NCBI GenBank assembly: GCA_046297495.1
Contig: JBKBIP010000001.1
Location: 1-64,000, forward strand
DNA length: 64,000 nucleotides
Direction: 5' to 3'
Origin: JBKBIP01 sp046297495
GTDB taxonomy: Bacteria; Planctomycetota; Planctomycetia; Gemmatales; Gemmataceae
Each line of letters opens with the position of its first letter. The stretch's first letter is position 1. A model generated the notes under the pieces. The model was not told the origin of the DNA. It ran no database searches and worked only from the letters and a program-made list of their open reading frames with translations. This document shows, in pieces, positions 54,842 to 63,031 of this stretch. Made by a program: the position numbers and the translations under genes.

Positions 54842-55798
54842 TTGGCTATGACACCGACATTGAACGAACGAGCGCAACGGTTGGCGGATCACATGGTTTC
54901 GACGGCGGCGACGTTGCGCGTCGCCAGCCAATCGACACCGTCGGGGTCGCGGATCATTGATTGCGGCATCCAAGCGGCGGGGGGATTGGCGGCGGGACTG
55001 GCGCTGGCGCGGGTCTGCTTGTCCGGACAAGCGGAAGTCACTCTGGCACCCCCTGGCATGGACGATGTGCCCTTGCCGCGCGTGCAGGTGTACAGCGATA
55101 CGCCGGTGTTGGCCTGTATGGCATCGCAGTACGCCGGCTGGGCCATCGAAGTCGGTAAATTCTTCGCGATGGGTTCGGGACCAATGCGGGCCGCCTACGG
55201 CAAAGAAGAGCTATTCGACGCCATTCCCGGTCGGGAACAGGCTCCGGTCGCCGTCGGCATTCTGGAAACGCGCGTCTTGCCCGATGATGCCGTGGTGACA
55301 TACTTGAGCGAGAACTTACAGCTGCCCCCTAGCAAGATTACCCTGCTCGTCGCCCCGGCGTCGAGCGTGGCGGGCACCTTGCAGGTAGTGGCCCGTTCGT
55401 TGGAGACGGCCTTGCACAAGCTGCACGAGCTGCGCTTTGACCTGAGACAAGTGGTGTCCGGCTGCGGTGTGGCGCCGCTGCCGCCGGTGGCCGCCAACGA
55501 TTTGCAAGCCATTGGCCGCACCAACGACGCCATCCTCTACGGTAGCCAGGTGACCTTGTGGGTGCAAGCCGACGACGATCAGCTGACCGAGCTTGGCCCC
55601 AAAGTCCCCTCCTCCGCTTCCGCCGACCACGGCGCGCCGTTCGCCGAGATTTTCCAACGCTACAACCAGGATTTCTACCAGATCGATCCGCAATTGTTCT
55701 CGCCGGCGGTGGTCTGCTTCAACAACTTGAAGACCGGCAAATGTCACGTCTTTGGCCAAACCGCGCCAGAAGTGCTGCGCCGGTCGTGGCTCGGCTAA
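54842..55798 (+). CDS. mch: Methenyltetrahydromethanopterin cyclohydrolase
   Basis: Interconverts methenyl-H4MPT and N5-formyl-H4MPT in formaldehyde oxidation (or methanogenesis in archaea). About 318 residues, the family length. Family segments are LNERAQRLADHMV, GSRIIDCGIQAAGGLAAGLALARVCL, DTPVLACMASQYAGWAIEVGKFFAMGSGPMRA, VVSGCGVAPLPPVAANDLQAIGRTNDAILYG, and GAPFAEIFQRYNQDFYQIDPQLFSPAVV. A TTG at 54842 has GGAGG five bases upstream; ATG 54848 has the same element at 11 bases, so either start is possible. One base separates it from the MptN-like gene. Confidence 0.95.
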   Translation: MAMTPTLNERAQRLADHMVSTAATLRVASQSTPSGSRIIDCGIQAAGGLAAGLALARVCLSGQAEVTLAPPGMDDVPLPRVQVYSDTPVLACMASQYAGWAIEVGKFFAMGSGPMRAAYGKEELFDAIPGREQAPVAVGILETRVLPDDAVVTYLSENLQLPPSKITLLVAPASSVAGTLQVVARSLETALHKLHELRFDLRQVVSGCGVAPLPPVAANDLQAIGRTNDAILYGSQVTLWVQADDDQLTELGPKVPSSASADHGAPFAEIFQRYNQDFYQIDPQLFSPAVVCFNNLKTGKCHVFGQTAPEVLRRSWLG

Positions 55799-55799
55799 C

Positions 55800-56678
55800 A
55801 TGAAACTGGCGTTACTGGCATCCGGCAACGGTTGGCATGCGCGGGATTTGCGGCGCGCGGCGGCGCAGCTTGGTCATGAGGCGGAGATCGTCGATTTCCG
55901 CCGCCTCGGCGCTGGCGTGGGGATCGCCGCTGACACCTTGGCCAACTTCGACGGCGTGATCGTTCGTGCCATGCCTCCCGGCTCCCTGGAACAAGTCGTC
56001 TTTCGCATGGATGTCCTGCACCGGCTGCAAGCGCGCGGCACGCGCGTCCTCAACCCGCCGGTGGCCCTGGAAACGTGCATCGACAAATACTTGGCCAGCG
56101 CACGCCTGGAAGCCGCCGGCCTGCCCGTGCCGCCGACGATCGTTTGCCAGTATGCGGACCAGGCGATGGCGGCATTCACGACCCTAGGTGGGGATGTCGT
56201 GGTCAAGCCGTTGTTCGGCTCCGAGGGGCGCGGCATGATGCGCGTCACGGATGCCGACATGGCCTGGCGCGTGTTCCGCACGCTGGAACGGTTGCAAGCG
56301 GTCCTGTACCTGCAACGGTTCATCGCTCATCCCGGTTGGGACCTGCGGGTCTTCGTGCTGGATGGCGCCGTCTTGACCGCCATGCGCCGCCACGCTCACG
56401 GCGACTGGCGTACCAACGTCGCCCAGGGCGGCACGGGAGAGGCCGTCCAGCCGGACGCCAGGGAAATCCAGCTGGCATTATGGGCCGCCAACGCCTTGGG
56501 CGCGACCATGGCTGGCGTCGATTTGCTGCTCGGCCCCGCGGGCAATTGGTATGTCCTGGAAGTCAACGCTGTCCCCGGCTGGCGCGCGCTCGGTCCGATC
56601 ACGGGTGTCGATGTCGCTGTCGCGATCGTGCGCTACGCGACATGCGGCGATGTCCCGTCCCTGTCAAGGGACTGCTGA
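55800..56678 (+). CDS. RimK/MptN-like ATP-grasp ligase, probable H4MPT glutamate ligase
   Basis: A 292-residue RimK-type ATP-grasp protein. The N-terminal domain (KLALLASGNGWHARDLRRAAAQLGHEAEIVDFRRL) and the ATP-grasp part (KYLASARLEAAGLPVPPTIVCQ, VVVKPLFGSEGRGMMRVTD, LYLQRFIAHPGWDLRVFVLDG, WRTNVAQGGTGE, GVDLLLGPAGNWYVLEVNAVPGWRAL) are complete. MptN adds alpha-L-glutamate to tetrahydromethanopterin. The coupling to mch (start one base after its stop) strongly supports a role in the same cofactor system. Other RimK relatives modify proteins, so the exact substrate is inferred from context. Confidence 0.87.
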   Translation: MKLALLASGNGWHARDLRRAAAQLGHEAEIVDFRRLGAGVGIAADTLANFDGVIVRAMPPGSLEQVVFRMDVLHRLQARGTRVLNPPVALETCIDKYLASARLEAAGLPVPPTIVCQYADQAMAAFTTLGGDVVVKPLFGSEGRGMMRVTDADMAWRVFRTLERLQAVLYLQRFIAHPGWDLRVFVLDGAVLTAMRRHAHGDWRTNVAQGGTGEAVQPDAREIQLALWAANALGATMAGVDLLLGPAGNWYVLEVNAVPGWRALGPITGVDVAVAIVRYATCGDVPSLSRDC

Positions 56679-56685
56679 TCGAATC

Positions 56686-56725
56686 AAAAAAAGTCGTTCC
56701 GCGGATGCCACCGCGGAACGACTTT
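56686..56725 (-). terminator. Rho-independent terminator of the PEP-CTERM gene
   Basis: A perfect 15-bp stem (AAAGTCGTTCCGCGG at 56690-56704, complement at 56711-56725) with a 6-nt loop. On the minus strand it is followed by a T-run; on the plus strand there is none. It may still also end the convergent mch operon. Confidence 0.9.
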
Positions 56726-56851
56726 GGCTTCACGGTCGATGGGTCGAGGAATGGGGCGCCTCGGCCGCTGCCCGAAACAGAGAGCTATCGGAAGGGCCAA
56801 CCACATTCCGTCCTGACTGCCGCCACCGTTGAACTTGCACCACGGCCCGGC

Positions 56852-57607
56852 TTAGGCCTTGCGAGCAGACCGAGACCGATTCCGAACGCGATAATATCCC
56901 AGTCCCAGCGCTCCCAAGCTTAACAGCACCACGCTGCTTGGTTCGGGAGCGTCTTGCAGCTCATCAATGCGATCCTCGCGGATCTGATCAATGGAGCCGA
57001 TGGTGAAATCATCAAACGCGAACCAATCGGCGTCGGGAGAGCTATTCTTGAAGGTGATCTTGGTGAACGGATTGGCCACATCGATCACGCCGAAGAACAG
57101 CACGTCGCCGCCGTCGTTGCCGATCGTGTGCGGCACGACGATTTCCTGGGTGCCGTTGATGCCTTCCAGAACAATTGACATCTGGCCGTTGAAGTCGCCA
57201 ATATCCACGCCGAAGAAACCAAAGGCCACTTGCTCCGCGCTGAATTCGATGGTGAAACCAGCAGCGGTTTCCCAATAATTATCCCCGGAGATGGGATAAC
57301 GTCCCAGCGACGTCCCGCTGCTCAGGGCTTGGATGGAACCGTTGCCGGAGAGAGTCGCCGTGGTGCTACCGAAATTCACCGCCAAGGGGCCGGTGGCGCC
57401 AGGGCTGAAACTTTCCAAGGTTTCGACTTCCACTCCGGTCAAAAATGATAAGAAATTGCTCTGGGCGGCGGCGGCGTTGGTGTACGGCGAGACGCGCACA
57501 TTTTCACCCGGCAAGGAATCCTCGCCGAAAAACGTGACTGGGGCAGTCCAAGCCGGTGACACACCGACCAGACCGATCAGCACCACAGCCAAGGCGGAAT
57601 GTTTCAT
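56852..57607 (-). CDS. PEP-CTERM sorting domain-containing protein
   Basis: A 251-residue exported protein. A signal peptide (about 1-21) is followed by a beta-rich extracellular domain (FSAEQVAFGFFGVDIGDFNGQMSIVLEG, KITFKNSSPDADWFAFDDFTIG) and a C-terminal PEP-CTERM signal: PEPSS, then a hydrophobic helix VVLLSLGALGLGYY, then an Arg-rich end (RVRNRSRSARKA). Such proteins are processed by an exosortase and often found in biofilm producers; no exosortase gene is in the window. The gene is single, with a strong terminator. Confidence 0.93.
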   Translation of the reverse strand: MKHSALAVVLIGLVGVSPAWTAPVTFFGEDSLPGENVRVSPYTNAAAAQSNFLSFLTGVEVETLESFSPGATGPLAVNFGSTTATLSGNGSIQALSSGTSLGRYPISGDNYWETAAGFTIEFSAEQVAFGFFGVDIGDFNGQMSIVLEGINGTQEIVVPHTIGNDGGDVLFFGVIDVANPFTKITFKNSSPDADWFAFDDFTIGSIDQIREDRIDELQDAPEPSSVVLLSLGALGLGYYRVRNRSRSARKA

Positions 57608-57903
57608 GTACTAGGCTCCTTCCAATAACGACATGATACGTGGGTCCCGCAAGGTTCCCTCACCCTTGTTCGTCCGCCCAGGGTGATCGGCAGCGAGGAA
57701 AAGCTACCTTGCGCCTACATGACGGGATAGCTGCCGGTGACGGGCGGGAGTGTAATTAGCTTTCTTGCGTGAGCCTGTCAAGCACAGTCATTGGCCACGT
57801 TGGCAGAAGATTGATTCACGTAAGATAGCCAGACCCAGAAACCACGGGTAGGATGGACGATAGGAAAAAATCACAGTTCTTTCTCGGAGAATGACGCGGA
57901 GCC

Positions 57904-59082
57904 ATGACGATTGCCGGTGATATTGTGATCGTGGGGGGGGGAGTCATGGGAACCAGCATCGCCTGGACGTTGGCCCAGCGCCGCGCGGGCCGGGTGGTGC
58001 TGCTTGAAAAAACCTTCCTGGGAGCCGGCGCCAGCGGCAAGAGCGGCGCCATCATCCGCCAGCATTACTCGCACCCGCTCACCACGCGGATGGCTCGGCA
58101 CGGACTGTCCGTGTATCAGCACTTCGACGACATCGTCGGCGGACCGGCAGTGTTCACGCGCACCGGCTTAATCCTGATCGTCAATGAGAAAGACCGCGCC
58201 GTGCTGGAAGCGAACGTGGCCATGCAGCGGCTGCTCGGCGTTGATGTCCGCTTCCTTGACGCCCAGGAGGTCACGGACCTCGATCCCAACGCCCGGTTGG
58301 CCGAAGATGAAACCGCTGTCTTCGAGGCCGAAGCCGGTTTCGTGGAAGCCGTCCAAGCGGTCGCCTCGTTCGCCGAGGCGGCCCGTACCGCCGGCGCCGA
58401 CTTGCGTGAAGGAGTCGAGGTTAAATCAATCTTGGTCAAAGGGGATCGCGTCCTCGGCGTGGAAACCAACGAAGGACGCTGCGAGTGCGGCGTGCTGATC
58501 CTGGCCACTGGTCCTTGGGCCGCCCAACTCCTCCAACCGTTGAAGAAAACCCTACCGGTTCAGGCCTGCCGCGCACAAGTGGCCCTGTTCCGCCAACCCC
58601 CCGAATTCGCCCGGCGTGGCCCAGTTTATTGTGACTTCACGCAGGGCATCTATTTCAAACCCACGCATGGCGACATGATCCATGCCGGTAGCATCGCGGG
58701 GGAGGAAATCCGTCAACCTGTGGACCCCGATCATTACGATGAATCCGCCGATGGCGACTGGCTGCCGCAAATCCGGCAGCGGTTGGGCCGGCGCTATCCC
58801 ACGATGAATCGAGGCTATGGCCGCGGCGGTTACGGCGCCCTGTACGCCATCACACCGGACTGGCACCCGGTCATTGATCAGGTGCCGGGGCTGGAAGGGG
58901 TCTATTGCGCCACCGGTTTCAGCGGGCACGGCTTCAAGATGGCCCCCATCGTCGGCCAGCTCGTCAGTGAATTAGTCATCGATGGCCAAGCCCAGACCCT
59001 CGACATCGCTCCTCTGCGTTGGAACCGTTTTGAGCAAAACGATTTATTCCAAACGCCGTATGCGTATGGGGTGATGGGGTGA
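57904..59082 (+). CDS. FAD-dependent oxidoreductase of the DAO family (sarcosine/glycine oxidase-like)
   Basis: A 392-residue flavoprotein. The N-terminal FAD fold has GGGVMGTSIAWTLAQR and VLLEKTFLGAGASGKSGAIIRQHYSHP. The second part has FEAEAGFVEAVQAVASFAEAARTAGADLREGVEV, GVLILATGPWAAQLL and the C-terminal FAD loop YCATGFSGHGFKMAPIVGQLVSELV. The family oxidises secondary or primary amines such as sarcosine, glycine or dimethylglycine. If it acts on an N-methyl substrate it would release formaldehyde, which the nearby H4MPT genes could oxidise; this link is only contextual. The ATG is preceded by a weak ribosome-binding site. Confidence 0.88.
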   Translation: MTIAGDIVIVGGGVMGTSIAWTLAQRRAGRVVLLEKTFLGAGASGKSGAIIRQHYSHPLTTRMARHGLSVYQHFDDIVGGPAVFTRTGLILIVNEKDRAVLEANVAMQRLLGVDVRFLDAQEVTDLDPNARLAEDETAVFEAEAGFVEAVQAVASFAEAARTAGADLREGVEVKSILVKGDRVLGVETNEGRCECGVLILATGPWAAQLLQPLKKTLPVQACRAQVALFRQPPEFARRGPVYCDFTQGIYFKPTHGDMIHAGSIAGEEIRQPVDPDHYDESADGDWLPQIRQRLGRRYPTMNRGYGRGGYGALYAITPDWHPVIDQVPGLEGVYCATGFSGHGFKMAPIVGQLVSELVIDGQAQTLDIAPLRWNRFEQNDLFQTPYAYGVMG

Positions 59083-59119
59083 TGAGTAGTTGTTATTGGT
59101 CAGTAATCAGTTGTCAGCG

Positions 59120-59135
59120 TTTAGCGGGCGAGCCG
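59120..59135. repeat. Half copy of the TTTAGCG repeat
   Basis: TTTAGCGGGCGAGCCG matches the left arm of the family seen at 25798 and 44898. No right arm follows before the stop of the convergent KS gene. Confidence 0.45.
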
Positions 59136-59151
59136 TAGGCGAGCTGTTTGT

Positions 59152-60372
59152 TTATGCGCATTTCCTCAAAATAATCGTGGTATTGGAACCGCCGAAACCC
59201 AAGGCGTTGGAAACGGCGATCCGTACTTTCCGCGGGCGGGCTTCGTGGGGGATGTGGCATAGGGCGCATTCGGGATCGGGTTCGTCGAGGTTGATGGTGG
59301 GGGGGAGCGCTTGTTGCCGCAGGGCCACGATGCAAGCCAAGGCGTTCATGGCTGCTGCACCGCTGAGCAGGTGTCCGGTCATGCTCTTGGTCGAACTGAC
59401 CGGAATCTCGCGGATGGCTTCGTCAAAAACCGTGTGCAGCACTTTGGTCTCGGCGGTGTCGCCGGCCGGGGTGCTGGTGGCATGGGCGTTGATGTATTCC
59501 ACGTCGCGGGGATCGAGCCGGGCATCCGCCAGCGCCCGACGCATGGCAGTCACGGCCGGTTTGGGATCGGTGCTGGGAATGACCATGTGAAACGCATCGC
59601 TGCTGGCCCCAAAGCCGGCTAGCTCGGCATAGGCGGGCGCGCCACGGCGACGGGCATGGTCCGCTGCTTCCAGGACGAACAGCACGCCCCCCTCCGACAT
59701 GACAAAGCCATCGCGGTCGCGGTCGAAGGGGCGGGAGGCCGCTTGGGGATTGTCCTTGCGCCGGGACAAAGCGCGGAGATTACCGAAGCACGACATGGAA
59801 ATCGGCGTGACCGCCAGCTCGGCGCCGCCCGCGATGCACACATCCGCCCAGCCCAATTGAATCCAGCGGCGGGCTTGGGCGACGGCGAAGTTGGCGCTGG
59901 CACAGGCGGCGGCGCACGTCACCGCCGGCCCACTGATCTGTAACCGCTGCTGGACGCTTTCCAAAAAGGTCTGTTGATTGAGACGCGGCTCGAAGACCTG
60001 CCGGCCGCCTAGCATCATGTCATCTTCCCACGAGCTAAGGCGGCCCGGCCCCAGACCCAGCGACAAGCCCACGCGCGTTGCCGAGCGCTTGTCCCATAGC
60101 CCCGCTGCGCGCAACGCTTGCTCGGCGCAGCACAGCAACAATTGCTCAATCCGCTCCAGGCGGCGAAATTCCTCTTTTTGCCAAGAAGGTGGCACCGGAA
60201 TGTCGCCAATGAGTCCGGCAATCTGGCTGAGATGTTCGGGCAACGTGAAGGCCGTCAGCAGTTGCACCCCTGACACGCCGTTCAGCAGCGCCTCGGCGGT
60301 TTCCTCGTAATTCGTCCCCAAGGGATTGACCGTGCCGATGCCGGTGATCCACACAGCGCGTTCGCTTGTCAC
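59152..60372 (-). CDS. Beta-ketoacyl-[acyl-carrier-protein] synthase (FabF-like)
   Basis: A 406-residue KAS II-type condensing enzyme. The active-site Cys lies in the ACAS motif of AVTCAAACASANFA, the two His are in HATSTPAGDTAE and STKSMTGHLLSGAAA, and the Lys in the latter. The C-terminal SNALGFGGSNTTIIL is complete. All catalytic residues are present, so it should be active. It is followed upstream by a KS-like protein without the Cys and then an ACP, so it is more likely part of a special fatty acid or polyketide-like route than the housekeeping FabF. GTG 60372 has AGAGG eight bases upstream. Confidence 0.93.
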   Translation of the reverse strand: MTSERAVWITGIGTVNPLGTNYEETAEALLNGVSGVQLLTAFTLPEHLSQIAGLIGDIPVPPSWQKEEFRRLERIEQLLLCCAEQALRAAGLWDKRSATRVGLSLGLGPGRLSSWEDDMMLGGRQVFEPRLNQQTFLESVQQRLQISGPAVTCAAACASANFAVAQARRWIQLGWADVCIAGGAELAVTPISMSCFGNLRALSRRKDNPQAASRPFDRDRDGFVMSEGGVLFVLEAADHARRRGAPAYAELAGFGASSDAFHMVIPSTDPKPAVTAMRRALADARLDPRDVEYINAHATSTPAGDTAETKVLHTVFDEAIREIPVSSTKSMTGHLLSGAAAMNALACIVALRQQALPPTINLDEPDPECALCHIPHEARPRKVRIAVSNALGFGGSNTTIILRKCA

Positions 60373-60419
60373 GGGATTGCCTCTCCAGGGCGAGAAGGAA
60401 TCTATTCCGTTGCTTCCGT

Positions 60420-61241
60420 TCAGGCCGCGCGGCGTAGTTCCAGGGCCGCGCCCCAACCCAGCGGACAACTACACGCGGCCGGCGGCGACGATGCCTTGTC
60501 GCTGAGAATCTGGACCAGTTGGCGTACCGTGGGTACTTCCGCCTGGGATTGGGAAAGCTGGGCCGCGTCGGCATGGTAGTGCAACTGCCAGCCGGTCTCT
60601 GGCGCGGCCGCCGGCACCAAAGCCAAGGCGACGCCGTGATACGTGACCGGCACCAGCGTATGCCCTTCCGTGTCTGGCATCGGCTCTGGGTCGCTCTGCG
60701 TCAACACCAGCCACAATCCCGGCAAGCGGCCTTCGCTGAGCAGCGTCCAGGCAGTGACTAGCCCCTCGGCCACGGCGCGCGGACCGCCGCCGACGCCGAA
60801 GTTTGGACCGTGGATGCCCAAGGCTTGGCTGATGGTCCCGGAAATGGAGTGCAAGGAGTGATGGGCCACCAGCAGCGGCGCCACCTTCCAGGCCCCCCCC
60901 TGACGGTATTTGCTCAACGTCTCGGCGGCCACCAACCGGCCCATCGAGCACGGCGCGGCCACCACGCCCCAATGCTCGAAGCATTCTTGGCCCAGACCGT
61001 GGGTGTCGATGGCTTGGAGCACGGCGGCCAGGGCCACGACGGTTTGTTCCTCGGAAGGTTTCAGAAAGGAAGGTGGAAATGGCCCCTGTCCCGGCGGGCC
61101 GAGCTGGCTTTTCAGGGACGGCACGGCGTCATGCTCCACCCGCGTGACGCCGAACGCGCGAATGCCGAAGCGCGGCGCGGAACCGCCTCCGTCATCGCCC
61201 TTCGTACCGGCTGTGACAGACATCAGATGATCCGTTACCAT
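60420..61241 (-). CDS. Ketosynthase-like protein lacking the active-site Cys
   Basis: About 273 residues with the fold of the N-terminal half of a ketosynthase: PSEEQTVVALAAVLQAIDTHGLGQECFEHWGVVAAPCSMGRLVAAETL, HHSLHSISGTISQALGIHGPNFGVGGGPRAVAEGLVTAW, GLWLVLTQSDPE. The position of the nucleophilic Cys (normally DTACSS-like) reads VGGGPRA, so it cannot form the acyl-enzyme. The His/Lys motifs of the C-terminal half are also missing. This suggests a chain-length-factor-like or regulatory partner of the KS downstream, 47 nt away. The start is uncertain; ATG 61241 has AGGAAGG directly upstream. Confidence 0.78.
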   Translation of the reverse strand: MVTDHLMSVTAGTKGDDGGGSAPRFGIRAFGVTRVEHDAVPSLKSQLGPPGQGPFPPSFLKPSEEQTVVALAAVLQAIDTHGLGQECFEHWGVVAAPCSMGRLVAAETLSKYRQGGAWKVAPLLVAHHSLHSISGTISQALGIHGPNFGVGGGPRAVAEGLVTAWTLLSEGRLPGLWLVLTQSDPEPMPDTEGHTLVPVTYHGVALALVPAAAPETGWQLHYHADAAQLSQSQAEVPTVRQLVQILSDKASSPPAACSCPLGWGAALELRRAA

Positions 61242-61412
61242 ACCCTTCCTCATGTCAGTAAAAAGTTGCCAGGGACGGGTCGGCCTGGAAGAGGACGACT
61301 GGCGGGAATAAGCCGCTGGCCTGAAGGCCTCATTCACGGAAAGCGGATGGGCTGATCAGCGGTGCCGCTAACCGACCCACCCACCCGAACAGGACGAATT
61401 CGTGACGCTCCC

Positions 61413-61673
61413 TCAAGCGGCTTGAGCGGCGGCCATCTTGCTTTGCATCAGGTCGAGAAGGTCCTTGACGACGACCACCTTTTCCAGCTCCTCGGTGGCC
61501 AACACCACGCGAAAGCGGTCCTGAATGCGCATGACCAGACCGATCATATCGACCGAATCCAGCCCCAGCCCTTCGCGCAGGTTCACCGTCTCGTCCAGGT
61601 CGTCGCACGGTTCGCCGCGTTCTTCTTCCAGAATTTCCTTGAGTGTCTTGATCAGTTCGGCACGATCCATCAT
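61413..61673 (-). CDS. Acyl carrier protein
   Basis: An 86-residue ACP. The phosphopantetheine attachment Ser is S40 in LGLDSVDMIGLV, where the usual DSL is DSV. Four-helix ACP spacing and an acidic character (LKEILEEERGEPCDDLDETVNLREGLG) are typical. It stands first in a minus-strand run ACP - KS-like - KS, 172 nt before the KS-like gene. Two Met codons begin the frame. It is probably dedicated to this cluster, because housekeeping ACPs normally have GADSLD. Confidence 0.9.
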   Translation of the reverse strand: MMDRAELIKTLKEILEEERGEPCDDLDETVNLREGLGLDSVDMIGLVMRIQDRFRVVLATEELEKVVVVKDLLDLMQSKMAAAQAA

Positions 61674-61819
61674 GCGTTCCCTCTGTGAAAAGCTCCGGGT
61701 GAGGGGCGTTGCTGGTCACTGCCAAGCCTGCCGCGCCGGCTCCTCGCCAGCGGACGACGCCCAACCGTGAAAAGTTCCTGAGTGTGGGAATAGTGTGGTA
61801 ATTATCGCGGTTCGGTGAA

Positions 61820-61866
61820 GGATTCCTCGGTTCGCGTGGCCGCCACGTGCGCGAACCGATGAATCC
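61820..61866. repeat. Palindromic intergenic repeat, GATTCATCGGTT family, copy 5
   Basis: GATTCCTCGGTTCGCG (61821-61836) and CGCGAACCGATGAATC (61850-61865) match at 15 of 16 positions with a 13-nt loop that is itself partly complementary (GTGGC / GCCAC). It lies between the ACP gene and the acyltransferase gene. Confidence 0.87.
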
Positions 61867-61957
61867 TTTCTTCCAAGGTGCGGGAGTAGGATAACAAACC
61901 AGGGATATGAAACAAGGGCAATCAATCGGATGTATCGCGAGCGAGCTACCGGCGAGC

Positions 61958-62665
61958 TTACGCGCTTTTCCTCGCTGCGGGCGCTGGCGACGCCGTGCGG
62001 GCCACTGACGGTTTGACGCCGCTGGCCCAGCGCTCGGCGGCCGCCGTGACGCGCAGAAATTCGTCTTCCACCAGCTGGCGGTACTGTTCCATCTCCTTGC
62101 GGTCGAGATTCGGCGGCACGTGGATGGCCCGCGAGCCTACCGCCGTCACCGTGCTAAACGGCAGCGGCAGGCCGAAGCGGTCCCAGCTGCGGGCGCGCCA
62201 GGCGTTGGCATACCCCACGCCGCAAGCAATGATCGGCAACCCGGTCTGGGAAGCGACAAAGATCAGCCCCAGCTGCACGCGCCGCCGCGGACCGCGCGGA
62301 CCATCGGGCGTGACAATCAAATGCGAACGACGACTGGCACGCAACAGCTCCAACAGCGCCTTGGTCCCGCCGCGCGTCGTCGAGCCGCGCACCAGCCCAA
62401 CCCGAAAATGCCGGCACACCTGCGCGATCAACTCCCCATCGGCGTGTTGGCTAATCAGGATGTGTACCTTGGCCTGGAACACCGCCGGAAACAGCATGTT
62501 CTCGTGCCAGATGGCATATATGTACCGCTTCCGCCGGGCATCGGCGGGATGGTGCTCGGCATCGAGCGCGTGGATGCGATAGCGCAACGTGCTCATCCAC
62601 AAACGAATCAGCCAATGGGCGAGAAAGCCAACCAGACGGATCAGCCAAGGCTTACGCAGTTTCAT
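61958..62665 (-). CDS. DUF374/lysophospholipid acyltransferase-family protein
   Basis: A 235-residue membrane-associated acyltransferase-like protein. An N-terminal amphipathic helix/membrane segment (PWLIRLVGFLAHWLIRLWMSTL) leads to the family motifs: IWHENML (His of the H-box), ILISQHADGELIAQVCRHF, GLVRGSTTRGGTKALLELL, and TPDGPRGPRRRVQLGLIFVASQTGLPIIACGVGY. Such proteins transfer acyl chains to glycerol or lipid A-like acceptors. The proximity to the KS/ACP genes suggests that their product is attached to a lipid, but a palindromic repeat separates them, and cotranscription is not shown. Confidence 0.9.
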   Translation of the reverse strand: MKLRKPWLIRLVGFLAHWLIRLWMSTLRYRIHALDAEHHPADARRKRYIYAIWHENMLFPAVFQAKVHILISQHADGELIAQVCRHFRVGLVRGSTTRGGTKALLELLRASRRSHLIVTPDGPRGPRRRVQLGLIFVASQTGLPIIACGVGYANAWRARSWDRFGLPLPFSTVTAVGSRAIHVPPNLDRKEMEQYRQLVEDEFLRVTAAAERWASGVKPSVARTASPAPAARKSA

Positions 62666-63031
62666 GGCGAGGCATCCTTACCGGGGCGCGAACGGCCACT
62701 AACTCGTTTTTCTGGAATGTGACCACACAGCCCGCCGGGTGTAGCGATTTCAGGGTATCCTGTCAAGAGGGGACGAATCCCAGCAAAGACTAAACTCTGA
62801 CACTCATTTGCTATTCCTCCGGCCAGAAAGCAACTCCGAGCCGCGACCGTCAGGAAGTGGGTTGTACCGCTCCCTGACGGTCGCGGCTCCGATCATCTGG
62901 GTTGCCAGAGTAATGCTTGATATGCAACCTTGTCCATGCCGCCCTGGTGTTCGTGGGCACGGTATTGGCGGCCAGCCGCCTTAGCCAGCCGCCCATTTCG
63001 GACAGTCAGCATCACGCGGTTGTATTTCGTT
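62666..63031. other. Intergenic region with a perfect palindrome
   Basis: No gene is supported. It holds the inverted repeat at 62838-62889, listed separately. Confidence 0.4.
62838..62889. repeat. Inverted repeat, CCTGACGGTCGCGGCT family, copy 2
   Basis: GAGCCGCGACCGTCAGG (62838-62854) and its exact reverse complement (62873-62889) form a perfect 17-bp stem with an 18-nt loop. The copy at 50227 is more diverged. Confidence 0.88.
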
